The notes below the pieces were generated by a model. It ran no database searches. It was not told the DNA's origin and worked only from the letters and a program-made list of their open reading frames with translations. The translations under genes were made by a program, and so were the position numbers. A stretch of DNA of 64,000 nt from Microbacterium sp. AK031 (GTDB lineage: Bacteria; Actinomycetota; Actinomycetes; Actinomycetales; Microbacteriaceae). Location of the stretch: contig NZ_JANUCA010000001.1 of NCBI RefSeq assembly GCF_024807145.1, forward strand, positions 806,001 through 870,000. Direction: 5' to 3'. Shown here piece by piece: positions 1 through 9,465 of this stretch. Positions within the stretch are counted from its first letter, which is position 1. Each line of letters begins with the position of its first letter.

Positions 1-144
1 CAACTCGATGATGTCGTGTCCGGCTGTGCCCCGCAGGGTCGCGACCATGGCCAGGCCGCAGGCATCCTTCTCGAATGCCGGGTTGTACATGCCCTGCTTC
101 GGGGGGTAAGCGCCGGAGGCGCCGTACGGAGGCTGGAAGTACAT
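1..144 (-). CDS. gltB: Glutamate synthase large subunit, N-terminal fragment (cut by window edge)
   Basis: First 48 codons of the large subunit of NADPH-dependent glutamate synthase, which makes glutamate from glutamine and 2-oxoglutarate. The visible part has a short propeptide followed by KDACGLAMVATLRG. In this family the Cys of DACG becomes the N-terminal nucleophile of the glutaminase domain after propeptide removal; here it is Cys29. The chosen ATG at 144 gives a start MYFQPPYG. A second ATG, 18 codons later (MYNPAF), is also possible and would leave more room for the candidate operator just upstream. The gene lies 89 bp downstream of lgt on the same strand, as in other Microbacteriaceae. 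The rest is outside the window, so completeness cannot be judged. Confidence 0.93.
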   Translation of the reverse strand, partial: MYFQPPYGASGAYPPKQGMYNPAFEKDACGLAMVATLRGTAGHDIIEL

Positions 145-146
145 GG

Positions 147-173
147 GTTACCGTCCTCAGGTAATCACGTGAC
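147..173. promoter_or_regulatory. Candidate nitrogen-regulator (GlnR-like) half-sites before gltB
   Basis: GTTAC at 147-151 and GTGAC at 169-173 are exactly 22 bp apart. This is the spacing of the two gTnAC elements in the actinobacterial GlnR box (gTnAC-n6-GaAAc repeated). The intervening GaAAc element at 158 (CAGGT) is not conserved. The site directly abuts the annotated gltB start, so either it acts as a repressor or roadblock site or the real start is the downstream ATG. Seen: the motif and spacing. Inferred: the binding protein. Confidence 0.35.
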
Positions 174-233
174 ACCGGGGACGACGTCGGCCCGCTCGTT
201 CAATGCAGTGGATTCCTCACTCGACGAGGAGGC

Positions 234-1256
234 TTATCGGGAGCTGTCCTCGCTCGCGGGAGCAGTGCTTGTGGCGGTGGCTCCGGCGGTGACTTCGACC
301 GGAGGCGCGCTCACGTCGACGAAGTCATCGATGATGTTCTGCGATTCTACATCAGCGTCGGAGTCCTTCCGCGTGCGCCCGGGAGAGTAAGGTCCCGCTT
401 CGCGTCCCGTGTGCCTGCGCGTCTGGACGATCAGGATGACGATGCCGACGACCACGCCGATGATGGATGCCCAGACGTTGCTGCGCAGGCCGAGGATGAT
501 CTCGCTCGGGTCGATGCGGATCGACTCCCAGAGCACGCGACCGGCGCTGTACCAGATCAGGTACACGGCGAAGAGCTTGCCCCACTGCAGTTGCAGGCGA
601 CGACCGATCCAGAGCAGGAAGAGCACGCCGAGGCCGTTCCAGACGACTTCATACAGGAATGTGGGGTGGAAGAGCGTCCCCTCCGCGAGTCCTGGAGGGA
701 AGGCGACGTTGTCGGACTCGATCTCGAGACCCCACGGCAGATCGGTCGGCAGACCGAAGAGCTCGTGGTTGAACCAGTTCCCGAAGCGCCCGAACGCCTG
801 CGCGAGCAGCAGGCCGGGGGCGAGGGCATCGGCGAAGGTCCAGAACCGGATGCCGGTCCATCTGCAGCCGAGATATGCGCCGATCGCACCGCCGATGAGC
901 GCACCGAAGATCGCGATGCCACCCTCCCAGATGGCCCAGACCGAACCGGGCTCGAACGGGTTCCAGGTGTTCTTGCCCTCACCGAAGTAGAAATTCGGGT
1001 GCGTGAGCACGTGGAAGATGCGCGCGCCGATGATCCCGAGCGGCACGGCGAGGATCGCGATGTCGATCACGACCCACGGCTCCGCTCCGCGCTTGGTGAG
1101 GCGGTGATTCGTCAGCAGAGTGGCGGCGATGATGCCCGCGATGATGCAGAGGGCATAGAAGTGGATCCGCAGGGGCCCGAGATCGAAATAGCTGACCGGA
1201 GGGCTCGGGATGCTGGTGAGCACGCCGCCGATGGCGGTGTGAAGCGCGAGGGACAT
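234..1256 (-). CDS. lgt: Prolipoprotein diacylglyceryl transferase
   Basis: Membrane enzyme that transfers a diacylglyceryl group from phosphatidylglycerol to the lipobox cysteine of prolipoproteins, the first step of lipoprotein maturation. The 340-residue product has about seven hydrophobic segments and the Lgt signature GRFGNWFNHELFG, which contains the conserved Arg, Asn and Glu. The last ~65 residues form a hydrophilic tail rich in Ser, Thr, Asp and Glu, as in many actinobacterial Lgt proteins. The ATG at 1256 was chosen because it gives the usual N-terminus (MSLALHTAIGG). The frame stays open upstream, but that stretch is inside trpA. It lies 10 bp after trpA and before gltB, the standard actinobacterial order. 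Confidence 0.95.
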   Translation of the reverse strand: MSLALHTAIGGVLTSIPSPPVSYFDLGPLRIHFYALCIIAGIIAATLLTNHRLTKRGAEPWVVIDIAILAVPLGIIGARIFHVLTHPNFYFGEGKNTWNPFEPGSVWAIWEGGIAIFGALIGGAIGAYLGCRWTGIRFWTFADALAPGLLLAQAFGRFGNWFNHELFGLPTDLPWGLEIESDNVAFPPGLAEGTLFHPTFLYEVVWNGLGVLFLLWIGRRLQLQWGKLFAVYLIWYSAGRVLWESIRIDPSEIILGLRSNVWASIIGVVVGIVILIVQTRRHTGREAGPYSPGRTRKDSDADVESQNIIDDFVDVSAPPVEVTAGATATSTAPASEDSSR

Positions 1257-1266
1257 GAGTGCGATT

Positions 1267-2070
1267 CTAGTTCTCGTGTGAGGTGACTGCCGACGGCGTG
1301 CCTGCGGCAAGGGACTTTGTGACGGCGGCGAGGGCCTCGAGGCCCCCGTCGCGGAGGGCACGCACCAGCGCGGTGCCGACGATGGCGCCGTCGGCGTACT
1401 CTGTGATGCCGGCGATCTGCTCGGCGGTGGAGATGCCGATTCCGACGCAGGCCCGCACCGCGCCGCGTTCGCGTAGGCGTGACACCAGAGTGCGCGCGGC
1501 CTTGTCGAGTTCGGTACGCTCACCCGTGATGCCCATCGTGGACACCGTGTAGACGAAACCGGTCGACGAAGCGACGACGAGGTCGAGGCGCTCGTCCGTC
1601 GAAGTCGGGGCGGCGAGGAAGATGCGATCGAGTCCAGTGCGCTTGCTGGCGGCGACCCAGTCGGCGGCAGCATCCGGTGTGATGTCGGGTGTGATCAGTC
1701 CTGCGCCGCCGGCGGCGAGCAGGTCGTCGGCATAGCGGTCGACGCCGTACTGCATCACGGGGTTCCAGTACGTCATCACGACGACGGGCACATCGGTGGC
1801 GGCCGTGATCTCCCGCACAGCGGTGAAGAGGTCGCGCATGCGGAACCCGGCGGCGAGGGCGGCCTGAGTGGCTTCCTGGATCACCAGGCCGTCCATCACA
1901 GGATCGCTGTACGGCGGTCCGAGTTCGATGACGTCGACGCCGTTCTCGGCGAGAGCGATCGCGGCCTGGATGCTGGTCTGCAGATCGGGGAATCCGACCG
2001 GCAGGTAGCCGATGAACGCACCCCGACCCTCATCATGTGCCTTCTGGATCGCGGCTTCCACGCGGCTCAT
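1267..2070 (-). CDS. trpA: Tryptophan synthase alpha chain
   Basis: Alpha subunit of tryptophan synthase; it cleaves indole-3-glycerol phosphate to indole, which is channelled to the beta subunit, and glyceraldehyde 3-phosphate. The 267-residue TIM barrel carries GYLPVGFPD near the start, then the family motif [13 protein letters not shown], whose first Glu corresponds to the catalytic Glu49. [11 protein letters not shown] and [13 protein letters not shown] are further family motifs. The ATG at 2070 overlaps the trpB stop codon by four bases (ATGA), so translation of the two subunits is probably coupled. Confidence 0.97.
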   Translation of the reverse strand: MSRVEAAIQKAHDEGRGAFIGYLPVGFPDLQTSIQAAIALAENGVDVIELGPPYSDPVMDGLVIQEATQAALAAGFRMRDLFTAVREITAATDVPVVVMTYWNPVMQYGVDRYADDLLAAGGAGLITPDITPDAAADWVAASKRTGLDRIFLAAPTSTDERLDLVVASSTGFVYTVSTMGITGERTELDKAARTLVSRLRERGAVRACVGIGISTAEQIAGITEYADGAIVGTALVRALRDGGLEALAAVTKSLAAGTPSAVTSHEN

Positions 2071-3335
2071 CGCGCGGTCCCCGCATCCGCTGCAGCCTGC
2101 GTCACGGCATCCTTGTCGGCGGCGTCCCGTTCGGCAGCTTCGCGGTCGTAGAGATCGAAATACCTTGCGGCGGTGTCCATGTCCTTGTCTCCGCGGCCGG
2201 AGAGGCACACCGCGAGGATGGCGTCAGGGCCCAGCTCTCTGCCGATGCGCAGCGCGCCGGCGAGAGCATGGGCGGACTCGATGGCGGGGATGATGCCCTC
2301 GGTGCGGCTCAGCAGACGCAGCGCCTGCATGGCCTCGTCATCGGTGGCGGGGATGTACTCCGCCCGACCGATATCGGCGAGCCAGGAGTGCTCGGGTCCG
2401 ACGCCGGGGTAGTCGAGGCCTGCCGAGATCGAATGCGACTCGATGGTCTGTCCGTCCTCGTCCTGGAGGACGTAGGTCTTCGCCCCGTGCAGCACACCGG
2501 GGCGACCGCGCTCGATGGATGCGGCATGCTGCTCGGTGTCGACGCCGTCGCCGGCGGCCTCCACTCCGTACAGCTTCACGTCGGCATCATCGAGGAACGC
2601 ATCGAACATGCCGATCGCGTTGGACCCTCCCCCGACGCAGGCGATGACGGCGTCAGGGAGTCTGCCCGTCTCACCGAGGAGCTGCTGACGGGCCTCTTCG
2701 CCGATGATCTTCTGGAAGTCGCGCACCATCGCGGGGAACGGATGCGGGCCGGCAGCCGTGCCGAAGACGTAGTTGGTGCTCTCGACGGTGGCGACCCAGT
2801 CGCGGTAGGCGTCGTTGATAGCGTCTTTCAGCGTGCGCGAACCAGTGGTGACCGGGACGACTTCGGCCCCGAGAAGCCGCATACGCGCGACGTTCAGGGC
2901 CTGACGCTCGGTGTCGACCTCGCCCATGTAGATCGTGCAGTCCAGACCGAACAGCGCAGCTGCCGTCGCGGTGGCGACTCCGTGCTGCCCTGCGCCGGTC
3001 TCGGCGATGACGCGAGTCTTGCCCAGGCGCTTGGTCAACAGCGCCTGTCCGAGGACGTTGTTGATCTTGTGGCTGCCCGTGTGGTTGAGGTCTTCCCGCT
3101 TGAGGAAGACACGCCCTCCCCCGGCGTGCTCGGCGAACCGCTGCACCTCGGTGAGCGCGGAGGGCCGCCCGGCGTACGAGCTCAGCAGGCTCGCGAGCTC
3201 GGTGCGGAATTCGGGGTCGGCGATCGCCTGTTCGTAGGCGACCGTGAGCTCGTCGATCGCGGCGATCAGCGACTCCGGCATGTAGCGTCCGCCGAACTCG
3301 CCGAAGAACGGCCCAGGCTGGTCTCGCAGACTCAC
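2067..3335 (-). CDS. trpB: Tryptophan synthase beta chain
   Basis: PLP-dependent beta subunit that condenses indole with serine to give tryptophan. The 422-residue protein starts with [14 protein letters not shown]. It carries HTGSHKINN (the Lys forms the PLP Schiff base), [10 protein letters not shown] and the phosphate-binding loop GGGSNAIG. About 20 extra Ala/Asp-rich residues follow the conserved core. The start overlaps the trpC stop by four bases and the stop overlaps the trpA start by four, so trpC, trpB and trpA form one tightly coupled unit. Confidence 0.97.
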   Translation of the reverse strand: MSLRDQPGPFFGEFGGRYMPESLIAAIDELTVAYEQAIADPEFRTELASLLSSYAGRPSALTEVQRFAEHAGGGRVFLKREDLNHTGSHKINNVLGQALLTKRLGKTRVIAETGAGQHGVATATAAALFGLDCTIYMGEVDTERQALNVARMRLLGAEVVPVTTGSRTLKDAINDAYRDWVATVESTNYVFGTAAGPHPFPAMVRDFQKIIGEEARQQLLGETGRLPDAVIACVGGGSNAIGMFDAFLDDADVKLYGVEAAGDGVDTEQHAASIERGRPGVLHGAKTYVLQDEDGQTIESHSISAGLDYPGVGPEHSWLADIGRAEYIPATDDEAMQALRLLSRTEGIIPAIESAHALAGALRIGRELGPDAILAVCLSGRGDKDMDTAARYFDLYDREAAERDAADKDAVTQAAADAGTAR

Positions 3336-4111
3336 GCGTCCACCTCCAGGAAGCTCTTCAGCGTGGCGACCGGATCGCCGGTGACCAGTGCTTCGCCGAT
3401 CAGCACGACATCAGCGCCAGCCGAGCGGTAGTGCGCGACATCGGCAGGGCTCAGCACGGCGGATTCGGCGATCTTCACGGCGTCTGAGGGGATGCGATCG
3501 ACGAGCCGGCTGAACAGATCACGGTCGAGTTCGAGGGTCTTCAGGTTGCGCGCGTTCACGCCGATCAGCGGTGCGCCGAGATCGATCGCCGACTCCAGCT
3601 CGTCCGCGGAGTGGGTCTCCACGAGCGGGGTCATGCCGAGCTCGTTGATGAGGGCGAACAGCTCCCGCAACGCCTTCGGCTCGAGACCGGCGACGATGAG
3701 CAGCGCGAGGTCGGCGCCGGCGGCACGCGCCTCCAGCACCTGGTACGGCGTCGCGATGAAGTCCTTGCGCAGCACAGGAAGCGAGACCCTGGCCGTCACG
3801 GCCTCGAGATCGGCGAGGCTTCCCCCGAACCGCCGCTCCTCCGTGAGCACGCTGATCGCCGACGCACCGCCGGTCTCGTAGAGCGATGCCTGATGCGCGG
3901 GATCGGGGATGTCGGCGAGGGCCCCGCGCGACGGACTGGCGCGCTTGACCTCGGCGATGATCTTCACCCGTGCGGCCGGCGCGAGTGCGGCCACCGCGTC
4001 CTTGGCAGCTGGCCGTGCGAGGGCAGCCTTCTCGACCTCGGCGAGCGGACGTGTCTGTGCACGACGTTCGGCGTCTTCGACTGCGCCGGCCGTCAGGTCG
4101 GCGAGAACCAC
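3332..4111 (-). CDS. trpC: Indole-3-glycerol phosphate synthase
   Basis: Catalyses ring closure of CdRP to indole-3-glycerol phosphate. The 259-residue TIM barrel has the signature [14 protein letters not shown] near residue 65, [19 protein letters not shown] and AESAVLSP. The start is the GTG at 4111, whose first base is the last base of the upstream gene's TAG stop (TAGTG). An open frame extends further upstream but lies within the previous gene. There is no fused PRA isomerase domain. It ends overlapping trpB by four bases. Confidence 0.95.
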   Translation of the reverse strand: MVLADLTAGAVEDAERRAQTRPLAEVEKAALARPAAKDAVAALAPAARVKIIAEVKRASPSRGALADIPDPAHQASLYETGGASAISVLTEERRFGGSLADLEAVTARVSLPVLRKDFIATPYQVLEARAAGADLALLIVAGLEPKALRELFALINELGMTPLVETHSADELESAIDLGAPLIGVNARNLKTLELDRDLFSRLVDRIPSDAVKIAESAVLSPADVAHYRSAGADVVLIGEALVTGDPVATLKSFLEVDA

Positions 4112-4356
4112 TAGTGCCCCTTCGGAGAGTACTTGGGGCCCTTCACGCCGTAACCGGCCTTGGTCAGGATCCACCCGAGCAGCAGGCCGACGACGATGAT
4201 GCCGATCGAGACCCAGAGGATGGGCATCCAGATCGGGCTGAACTCTGCCAGGCAGAAGGCCACCGTGCCCAGCGTGAAGCCGAACAGCATGACCAGCACA
4301 GCGGTCCACGCCGCAGGTGAGTGTCCGTGGCCGGGGTCAGCGATCGGGTTGGTCAT
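4111..4356 (-). CDS. HGxxPAAW-family small membrane protein
   Basis: An 81-residue protein with the signature HGHSPAAW near residue 10, two hydrophobic helices (about residues 16-36 and 42-63) and a basic C-terminus ending in SPKGH. Members of this actinobacterial family are almost always found just before trpC. The biochemical role is unknown. The position, overlapping trpC by one base and 47 bp after the Trp-operon membrane protein, suggests a link to tryptophan synthesis or simple co-transcription. Confidence 0.85.
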   Translation of the reverse strand: MTNPIADPGHGHSPAAWTAVLVMLFGFTLGTVAFCLAEFSPIWMPILWVSIGIIVVGLLLGWILTKAGYGVKGPKYSPKGH

Positions 4357-4403
4357 GGTCTCCTCCGAAGCGGTCGTTGGTATGCGGGTTCAGTCTATCG
4401 GGG

Positions 4404-4994
4404 TCATCGGGTCGGGTCCGTGCCGCGCGACAGGTCATCCCAGGAATCGATCGCATCGATGGGGCCCTCGGACTCGCCATGTGCGGTGGCGTCGGTGCGG
4501 AAACGCTTGCCGCCGCTCTTCCAGCGATTCGCGGTGAGGAGCGTGAACACGGACGCCACGATCAGCAGCACCCACCCGATCAGGGCCAGCACCGGCCACA
4601 CGGTGGGCGTGATGGAGGCGACCAGGTCGGTCACCGCCGTGCCGCCGGCCAACCCGGTGGTCTCGGTGACGGTCGCGGCGACCGCCGATACCGGCGCGGT
4701 GAACGCGATCTCCGCAGTCCACCAGGTCAGCAGTGCACCGCCCAGCAGCGCGAGCGTCGCGAAGATGTAGCGCGGCATCCTCCCGACGAGCGCGAGCGCG
4801 GCTCCGAGCGCGAGTACGGCGAGACTCATCGGCGCGAGCAGCGCGAGCGCATCCGCACCGGGCACGAGGATCGGCTCCCCCGCATCCGCGCGGATGACGC
4901 TCAGCCAGGTCTGTGTCGAGGAGATGATGCCGACGGCGCCGGCGAGCAGGAAGGCGACGACGGCGGTGCTGCGCCCGCGACGGAGGAACTTCAT
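4404..4994 (-). CDS. Trp-operon-associated membrane protein (TIGR02234-like)
   Basis: A 196-residue membrane protein with four hydrophobic segments (about residues 9-29, 47-68, 75-95 and 130-152), the conserved start of the family (STQTWLSV after the first helix) and a charged cytoplasmic tail. The family is found beside trpE and trpC in actinobacteria and has no proven function. Unusually, its ATG overlaps the hisI stop by four bases; in relatives such as Mycobacterium tuberculosis trpE lies immediately upstream instead. Start 4994 is preferred over the longer upstream frame, which lies within hisI. Confidence 0.85.
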   Translation of the reverse strand: MKFLRRGRSTAVVAFLLAGAVGIISSTQTWLSVIRADAGEPILVPGADALALLAPMSLAVLALGAALALVGRMPRYIFATLALLGGALLTWWTAEIAFTAPVSAVAATVTETTGLAGGTAVTDLVASITPTVWPVLALIGWVLLIVASVFTLLTANRWKSGGKRFRTDATAHGESEGPIDAIDSWDDLSRGTDPTR

Positions 4995-5371
4995 TCGGCG
5001 CCTGAATCCTGCACGGCCAGGCCGTCGACGGCCTCCAGATCGGCCGCGTCGAAGCAGGTGCTGGTGCCGGTGTGGCACGCGGGACCGGTCTGATCGACCA
5101 GCAGCAGGATCGCGTCGCCGTCGCAGTCCAGCCGCGCCTCGTGGATGCGCTGGATGTTGCCCGATGTGTCGCCCTTGCGCCAGTACTCCTGGCGTGAGCG
5201 CGACCAGTAGGTGGCGCGGCCGGTCGTGAGCGTGCGGCGCAGCGCCTCGGCATCCACCCATGCGAGCATCAGCACTTCGCGGGTGTCCCATTGCTGCACG
5301 ATCGCCGGCGCCAGTCCGTCGCCGTTCCAGGCCACCTGCGCGATCCGTGTCTCCAGGTCTTTCGACATCAT
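4991..5371 (-). CDS. hisI: Phosphoribosyl-AMP cyclohydrolase
   Basis: Third step of histidine biosynthesis: opening of the adenine ring of phosphoribosyl-AMP. The 126-residue protein has the conserved [18 protein letters not shown] and the metal-binding pattern [23 protein letters not shown] with cysteines for zinc. It is the monofunctional form, since hisE is a separate gene at 7021-7284. It overlaps hisF by four bases and the next membrane protein by four. Two consecutive ATG codons at 5371 and 5368 make the exact start uncertain by one residue. Confidence 0.96.
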   Translation of the reverse strand: MMSKDLETRIAQVAWNGDGLAPAIVQQWDTREVLMLAWVDAEALRRTLTTGRATYWSRSRQEYWRKGDTSGNIQRIHEARLDCDGDAILLLVDQTGPACHTGTSTCFDAADLEAVDGLAVQDSGAE

Positions 5372-6129
5372 CGCACCAGGATCCCTTCTGCGCTCATCGC
5401 ATCCTTGACCTCACCGACGGTGAGCGCGCCGGAGTGGAACACGCTGGCTGCGAGGACGGCATCCGCTCCGGCCTGGATGGCAGGCGCGAAATCGGTCACT
5501 GCTCCGGCGCCGCCCGAGGCGATCACCGGTACAGACGACACCTCGCGCATGAGGCGCACGAGTTCGAGGTCGAAACCGTCGTGGGTGCCGTCGGCGTCGA
5601 TCGAGTTGACGAGAAGCTCCCCAGCGCCGCGCTCGATCGCCTCGCGCGCCCATTCCAGAGCGTCCAACGAGGTCTGAGTGCGCCCGCCGTGCGTAGTGAC
5701 GACGAATCCGGATGCCGTCGTCGGTGCGCGCTTGACGTCGAGTGAGAGCACCAGCACCTGGGCGCCGAATCGATCGGCGATCTCGCCGATGAGCTCCGGC
5801 CTGGCGATCGCCGCGGAGTTCACGCCCACTTTGTCGGCCCCGACGGCCTGCAGGCGCGCGACGTCTTCGACGTTGCGCACTCCCCCGCCGACGGTGAGTG
5901 GCACGAAAACGTGCTCAGCGGTGCGCTGCACGACGTCATACGTCGTGGCGCGCGCGTCGACGGTGGCGGTGACATCCAGGAACGTGATCTCGTCAGCGCC
6001 CTGGGCGGCGTAGTGCGCAGCCAGCTCGACCGGGTCGCCCATGTCGCGGAGGTTCTCGAAGTTGACGCCCTTGACGACGCGTCCCGCGGCGACGTCGAGG
6101 CACGGGATGACACGACTCGTGAGAGTCAT
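5368..6129 (-). CDS. hisF: Imidazole glycerol phosphate synthase, cyclase subunit
   Basis: Cyclase half of IGP synthase, which uses ammonia from HisH to form imidazole glycerol phosphate and AICAR. The 253-residue barrel starts [19 protein letters not shown], with the catalytic Asp of CLD. It also carries the second catalytic Asp in [10 protein letters not shown] and the phosphate-binding ASGGAG. The ATG at 6129 has a GGGGGGA ribosome-binding site about 7 bases upstream. Its partner hisH, and hisA, hisB, hisC and hisD, are not in this window. Confidence 0.96.
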   Translation of the reverse strand: MTLTSRVIPCLDVAAGRVVKGVNFENLRDMGDPVELAAHYAAQGADEITFLDVTATVDARATTYDVVQRTAEHVFVPLTVGGGVRNVEDVARLQAVGADKVGVNSAAIARPELIGEIADRFGAQVLVLSLDVKRAPTTASGFVVTTHGGRTQTSLDALEWAREAIERGAGELLVNSIDADGTHDGFDLELVRLMREVSSVPVIASGGAGAVTDFAPAIQAGADAVLAASVFHSGALTVGEVKDAMSAEGILVR

Positions 6130-6143
6130 CTGATTCCCCCCGA

Positions 6144-6983
6144 TCACAATCTCGCGGCGTGGATGGCGGTCACGAGCAGCGCGCGTGCGCCGATGGCGTA
6201 GAGGTCGTCCATCACCTGGTTGATGCCCGTACGCGGCAGCATGACCCGCACGGCGACCCACTTCGGGTCCTGCAGGGGCGAGATGGTCGGCGATTCGCGC
6301 CCTGATGCGATGGCCGTGGCCTGCTCGATCAGTTCGACAGGCAGGTCGTAGTCGAGCAGCACGTAGCGGCGGGCAACGATGACGCCGCGGAGGCGGCGCA
6401 GCAGCCTCTCGGTGCCCTCTGCGTCACCGGGACGGCTGATCAGCACGGCCTCGGACTCGATGATGACCGGTCCGAATATCTCGAGTCCGGCCTGACGCAG
6501 CGTGGTGCCGGTCTCGACGACGTCGGCGATGGCGTCGGCGACGCCGAGTTGCACGGCGGATTCCACGGCACCGTCCAGCGGCACCAGGGTCGCCTCGACG
6601 CCGTGCTCGCGCAGGAAGGCGTCGACGAGGCCGGGGTACGCCGAGGCGACCCGCACACCGGCGAGATCCTCGATCGCGCTGTAGCGACCGGCGGGGGCGG
6701 CGAAGCGGAATGTGGAGCGTGCGAAACCGAGCGCCTGCACCTCACGGGCCTGCTGGGGAGCATCGCGCAGCAGATCCCGGCCGGTGATGCCGACATCGAG
6801 TGCCCCGGAGGCGACGTAGGTGGCGATGTCGCGCGGGCGGAGGAAGAAGAACTCGACGTCGTTCTGGGCGTCGATCACGTGCAGGGTCTTGGAGTCTCGG
6901 CGTCCGGCGTAGCCGGCTTCAGCGAGCATCTCGGCGGCGGTCTCGGCGAGCGAGCCCTTGTTGGGAACAGCAATGCGCAGCAT
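6144..6983 (-). CDS. hisG: ATP phosphoribosyltransferase
   Basis: First, feedback-controlled step of histidine synthesis: ATP plus PRPP gives phosphoribosyl-ATP. It is the long form at 279 residues. It starts [14 protein letters not shown] and carries [10 protein letters not shown] and the substrate loop [18 protein letters not shown]. The C-terminal ~75 residues correspond to the regulatory, histidine-binding domain of the long form, so no HisZ is needed. A 37-bp gap follows hisE and 14 bp precede hisF. Confidence 0.96.
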   Translation of the reverse strand: MLRIAVPNKGSLAETAAEMLAEAGYAGRRDSKTLHVIDAQNDVEFFFLRPRDIATYVASGALDVGITGRDLLRDAPQQAREVQALGFARSTFRFAAPAGRYSAIEDLAGVRVASAYPGLVDAFLREHGVEATLVPLDGAVESAVQLGVADAIADVVETGTTLRQAGLEIFGPVIIESEAVLISRPGDAEGTERLLRRLRGVIVARRYVLLDYDLPVELIEQATAIASGRESPTISPLQDPKWVAVRVMLPRTGINQVMDDLYAIGARALLVTAIHAARL

Positions 6984-7020
6984 GGGGAACTTTCAGATCA
7001 GAGGATGGGGACGGTACGCA

Positions 7021-7284
7021 TCAGAGATGTCGGTACACGTCCTCGAGGCTGAGCCCCTTCGCGATCATCATGACCTGCACGTGGTAGAGCAGCTGGGAGA
7101 TCTCCTCTGCCGCCTCGGCGTCGGACTCGTATTCGGAGGCCATCCACACTTCGGCGGCCTCCTCCACGATCTTCTTCCCGATCGTGTGCACGCCGGCGTC
7201 GAGTTCAGCGACGGTGCCGGAACCTTCAGGGCGGGTCTCGGCCTTGACACTGAGCTCTGCGAACAGGTCGTCGAAAGTCTTCAC
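7021..7284 (-). CDS. hisE: Phosphoribosyl-ATP pyrophosphatase
   Basis: Second histidine step: hydrolysis of phosphoribosyl-ATP to phosphoribosyl-AMP. The 87-residue all-alpha protein shows the MazG-like motif [12 protein letters not shown] with metal-binding glutamates, followed by a second acidic helix ([17 protein letters not shown]). It ends DVYRHL, as in actinobacterial HisE. It overlaps the rpe stop by four bases and precedes hisG, so the pair hisE-hisG is kept as in mycobacteria. Confidence 0.95.
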   Translation of the reverse strand: MKTFDDLFAELSVKAETRPEGSGTVAELDAGVHTIGKKIVEEAAEVWMASEYESDAEAAEEISQLLYHVQVMMIAKGLSLEDVYRHL

Positions 7285-7961
7285 GATTCAAGGCTAGCGG
7301 CTCGCGTGCGCTCTCGAAGCCCACCGATAGCCGCCTCGATGTCCGCTGCCCCGTACACGGCCGACCCGGCGACGAACGTGTCGGCACCGGCCTCAGCAGC
7401 CTGCGCGATCGTGTCATCGGTGATCCCGCCGTCGACCTGGAACCAGACATCTGATCCGCGGCGCCTGGCCTCGTCTGCCAGAGCGCGCAGCTTGGGCATG
7501 GTCTCGGTCATGAAGCGCTGTCCGCCGAAGCCAGGTTCGACGGTCATCACGAGGATCTGGTCGAACTCGTCGAACAGCTCGTAGAGGCTCTCACCGTCAG
7601 TGCCGGGCTTCAGCGCCACGCCGGCGCGTGCACCGATCGATCGAAGGCGACGGGCGAGACCCACAGGGTCGGTCGCTGCTTCGAGATGGAAGGTGACACT
7701 GGCGGCTCCGAGTTCCGCATAGCCTGGCGCCCAGCGGTCGGGGTCGGTGATCATCAGGTGCACATCGAGTGGGATGGGACTCGTCGCCTGGATCCGTTCG
7801 ACCATCTGCGTGCCGAAGGTCAGATTCGGCACGAAATGGTTGTCCATCACATCGACGTGGACGAAATCCGCCGTCGCGATGCGGGCGAGATCCGCCTGCA
7901 TGTTGACGAAATCGGCGGACAGGATGCTGGGATTGATGCGCGGAGCAGCAGGAAGGCTCAT
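7281..7961 (-). CDS. rpe: Ribulose-phosphate 3-epimerase
   Basis: Interconverts ribulose 5-phosphate and xylulose 5-phosphate in the pentose phosphate pathway. The 226-residue TIM barrel begins [10 protein letters not shown] and has [14 protein letters not shown] with metal-binding His and Asp, [16 protein letters not shown] and VDGGI. The ATG at 7961 gives the usual N-terminus. It sits four bases after rsmB and overlaps hisE by four, so carbon supply and histidine synthesis genes are co-transcribed. Confidence 0.96.
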   Translation of the reverse strand: MSLPAAPRINPSILSADFVNMQADLARIATADFVHVDVMDNHFVPNLTFGTQMVERIQATSPIPLDVHLMITDPDRWAPGYAELGAASVTFHLEAATDPVGLARRLRSIGARAGVALKPGTDGESLYELFDEFDQILVMTVEPGFGGQRFMTETMPKLRALADEARRRGSDVWFQVDGGITDDTIAQAAEAGADTFVAGSAVYGAADIEAAIGGLRERTRAASLES

Positions 7962-7965
7962 CTGA

Positions 7966-9465
7966 TCATTCTCCCGTCTCGGTGGTGGTCTTCGCGTCGT
8001 CAGTGCGCCGGAGCAGCGCGAGGAACATCGCGTCAGTGCCGTGGCGGTGCGGCCACAGCTGCACCCGACCACTGCCGTCGGACGCGAGACCGATCGGGCT
8101 CTGCGACACATCGGACATCACGGCCGCGGCATCCAGTTCGATCACGTCGTCACGCTCGCGCAGCACAGCCGACACCACGCCGGAGGTCTCGGCGAGGTGC
8201 GGCGAGCAGGTGACGTACGCGACGATGCCGCCCGGCGCGAGGGCATCGAGTGCGCCGGCGAGCAGCTGCTCCTGAAGGGGGACGAGATCGGCGACGTCGG
8301 CAGGCGTCTTGCGCCACCGCGCCTCCGGCCGCCTGCGCAGGGCGCCGAGGCCCGTGCACGGTGCATCGACGAGGATGCGGTCGTAGCGGCCGTGGTTCGC
8401 TGCGGTGAGCCCGCGCCCGTCCTCTTCGTGCACTGTGACCTCTCCCGGCACTGCCTTGAGGGCGTTGCGCACCAGGCGCGCACGCGTCGGCACGACTTCG
8501 TTGGCCTCGAGAGTGACCTGGTGCTGCTGCGCGATCGCGGCCAGCAGAGCCGTCTTGCCGCCCGGACCGGCGCAGAGATCGAGCCACTGCTCCCCCGCCC
8601 TGATCGGTGCAGCGCCGGCGAGTGCGAGTGCGACCAGCTGCGAACCCTCGTCCTGCACGCGCACGGTGCCGCCGGACGCGGCGATGATCTTGTGCGGGTC
8701 ACCGCCAGGAGAGCCGAATGCGGTCGTCGCGTAGGGTCTGGCCGGACTGCCTGGTTCGGCGAGGCCGGGCAACGCGACCAATGTGACTTCGGGCGAGACG
8801 TTGTCGGCGTCGAGCAGCGCCTCCAATTCGTCTTCCCGGTTCTCGGCGGCGAGGGCGCGTCGCAGCGCACGGATGATCCAGACCGGATGCGCCGCGCGCA
8901 GACCGAGACGTTCGTCGTCAGAGCGCGCTTCGACTTCGATGTGCTCCTGCCACTGCCCCGGCGTGTCGCGTGAGATGCGTCGGAGCACGGCATTCGCGAA
9001 GCCGGAGGGGCCTCTGCCGAGTTCGGCCGCGACGAGGTTCACGGATTCATTGACCGCGGCATGCGAGGCGACACGGGTAGCGAGCAGCTGGTGCGTCGCC
9101 AGTCGCAGCGCATCGAGGACCGCCTCGTCGATGTCATCGATCGAGCGTCCGGCCGCCGATGCGATGATGGCGTCGTAGGTGCCGCGCCGGCGGAGCGTGC
9201 CGTAGGTGAGCTCGGTGGCGAGGGCTGCGTCCTGCGGATTCAGCGCGGCGTCGGCTATGGCCGAGGGCAGGAGCAGGTTCGCGTAGGCGTCCGACTCGCT
9301 CACCGCGCGCAGCACGTCGTAGGCGACTCGGCGTGCGGGCTGCACGGTTCTCGAGTTCCGCGTCGACCGCCGCGTCTCGGACGATCCTTGGGGCCGGGGC
9401 GAGCGCGCAGGCGCACGGTTCTTCCCACTCTCGCGGCGGCTCTCGCGCCTGTTGTCGCCGTTCAT
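7966..9465 (-). CDS. rsmB: 16S rRNA (cytosine-C5) methyltransferase, RsmB/Sun family
   Basis: SAM-dependent methyltransferase expected to modify 16S rRNA at the position equivalent to m5C967. The 499-residue protein has a basic, probably disordered N-terminus of about 45 residues. A NusB-like all-alpha RNA-binding domain follows (about 50-185), then the methyltransferase domain with the SAM loop DLCAGPGGKT, the motif DAPCTGLG and the catalytic Cys in YVTCSPH. The ATG at 9465 overlaps the fmt stop by four bases and was chosen over an upstream frame extension inside fmt. Confidence 0.94.
   Translation of the reverse strand: MNGDNRRESRRESGKNRAPARSPRPQGSSETRRSTRNSRTVQPARRVAYDVLRAVSESDAYANLLLPSAIADAALNPQDAALATELTYGTLRRRGTYDAIIASAAGRSIDDIDEAVLDALRLATHQLLATRVASHAAVNESVNLVAAELGRGPSGFANAVLRRISRDTPGQWQEHIEVEARSDDERLGLRAAHPVWIIRALRRALAAENREDELEALLDADNVSPEVTLVALPGLAEPGSPARPYATTAFGSPGGDPHKIIAASGGTVRVQDEGSQLVALALAGAAPIRAGEQWLDLCAGPGGKTALLAAIAQQHQVTLEANEVVPTRARLVRNALKAVPGEVTVHEEDGRGLTAANHGRYDRILVDAPCTGLGALRRRPEARWRKTPADVADLVPLQEQLLAGALDALAPGGIVAYVTCSPHLAETSGVVSAVLRERDDVIELDAAAVMSDVSQSPIGLASDGSGRVQLWPHRHGTDAMFLALLRRTDDAKTTTETGE

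Noticed and set aside
234-1673. A longer lgt start at 1673
   Set aside because: The extra ~140 residues lie inside trpA and are Ser/Pro/Arg-rich without conservation; the ATG at 1256 gives the normal Lgt N-terminus.
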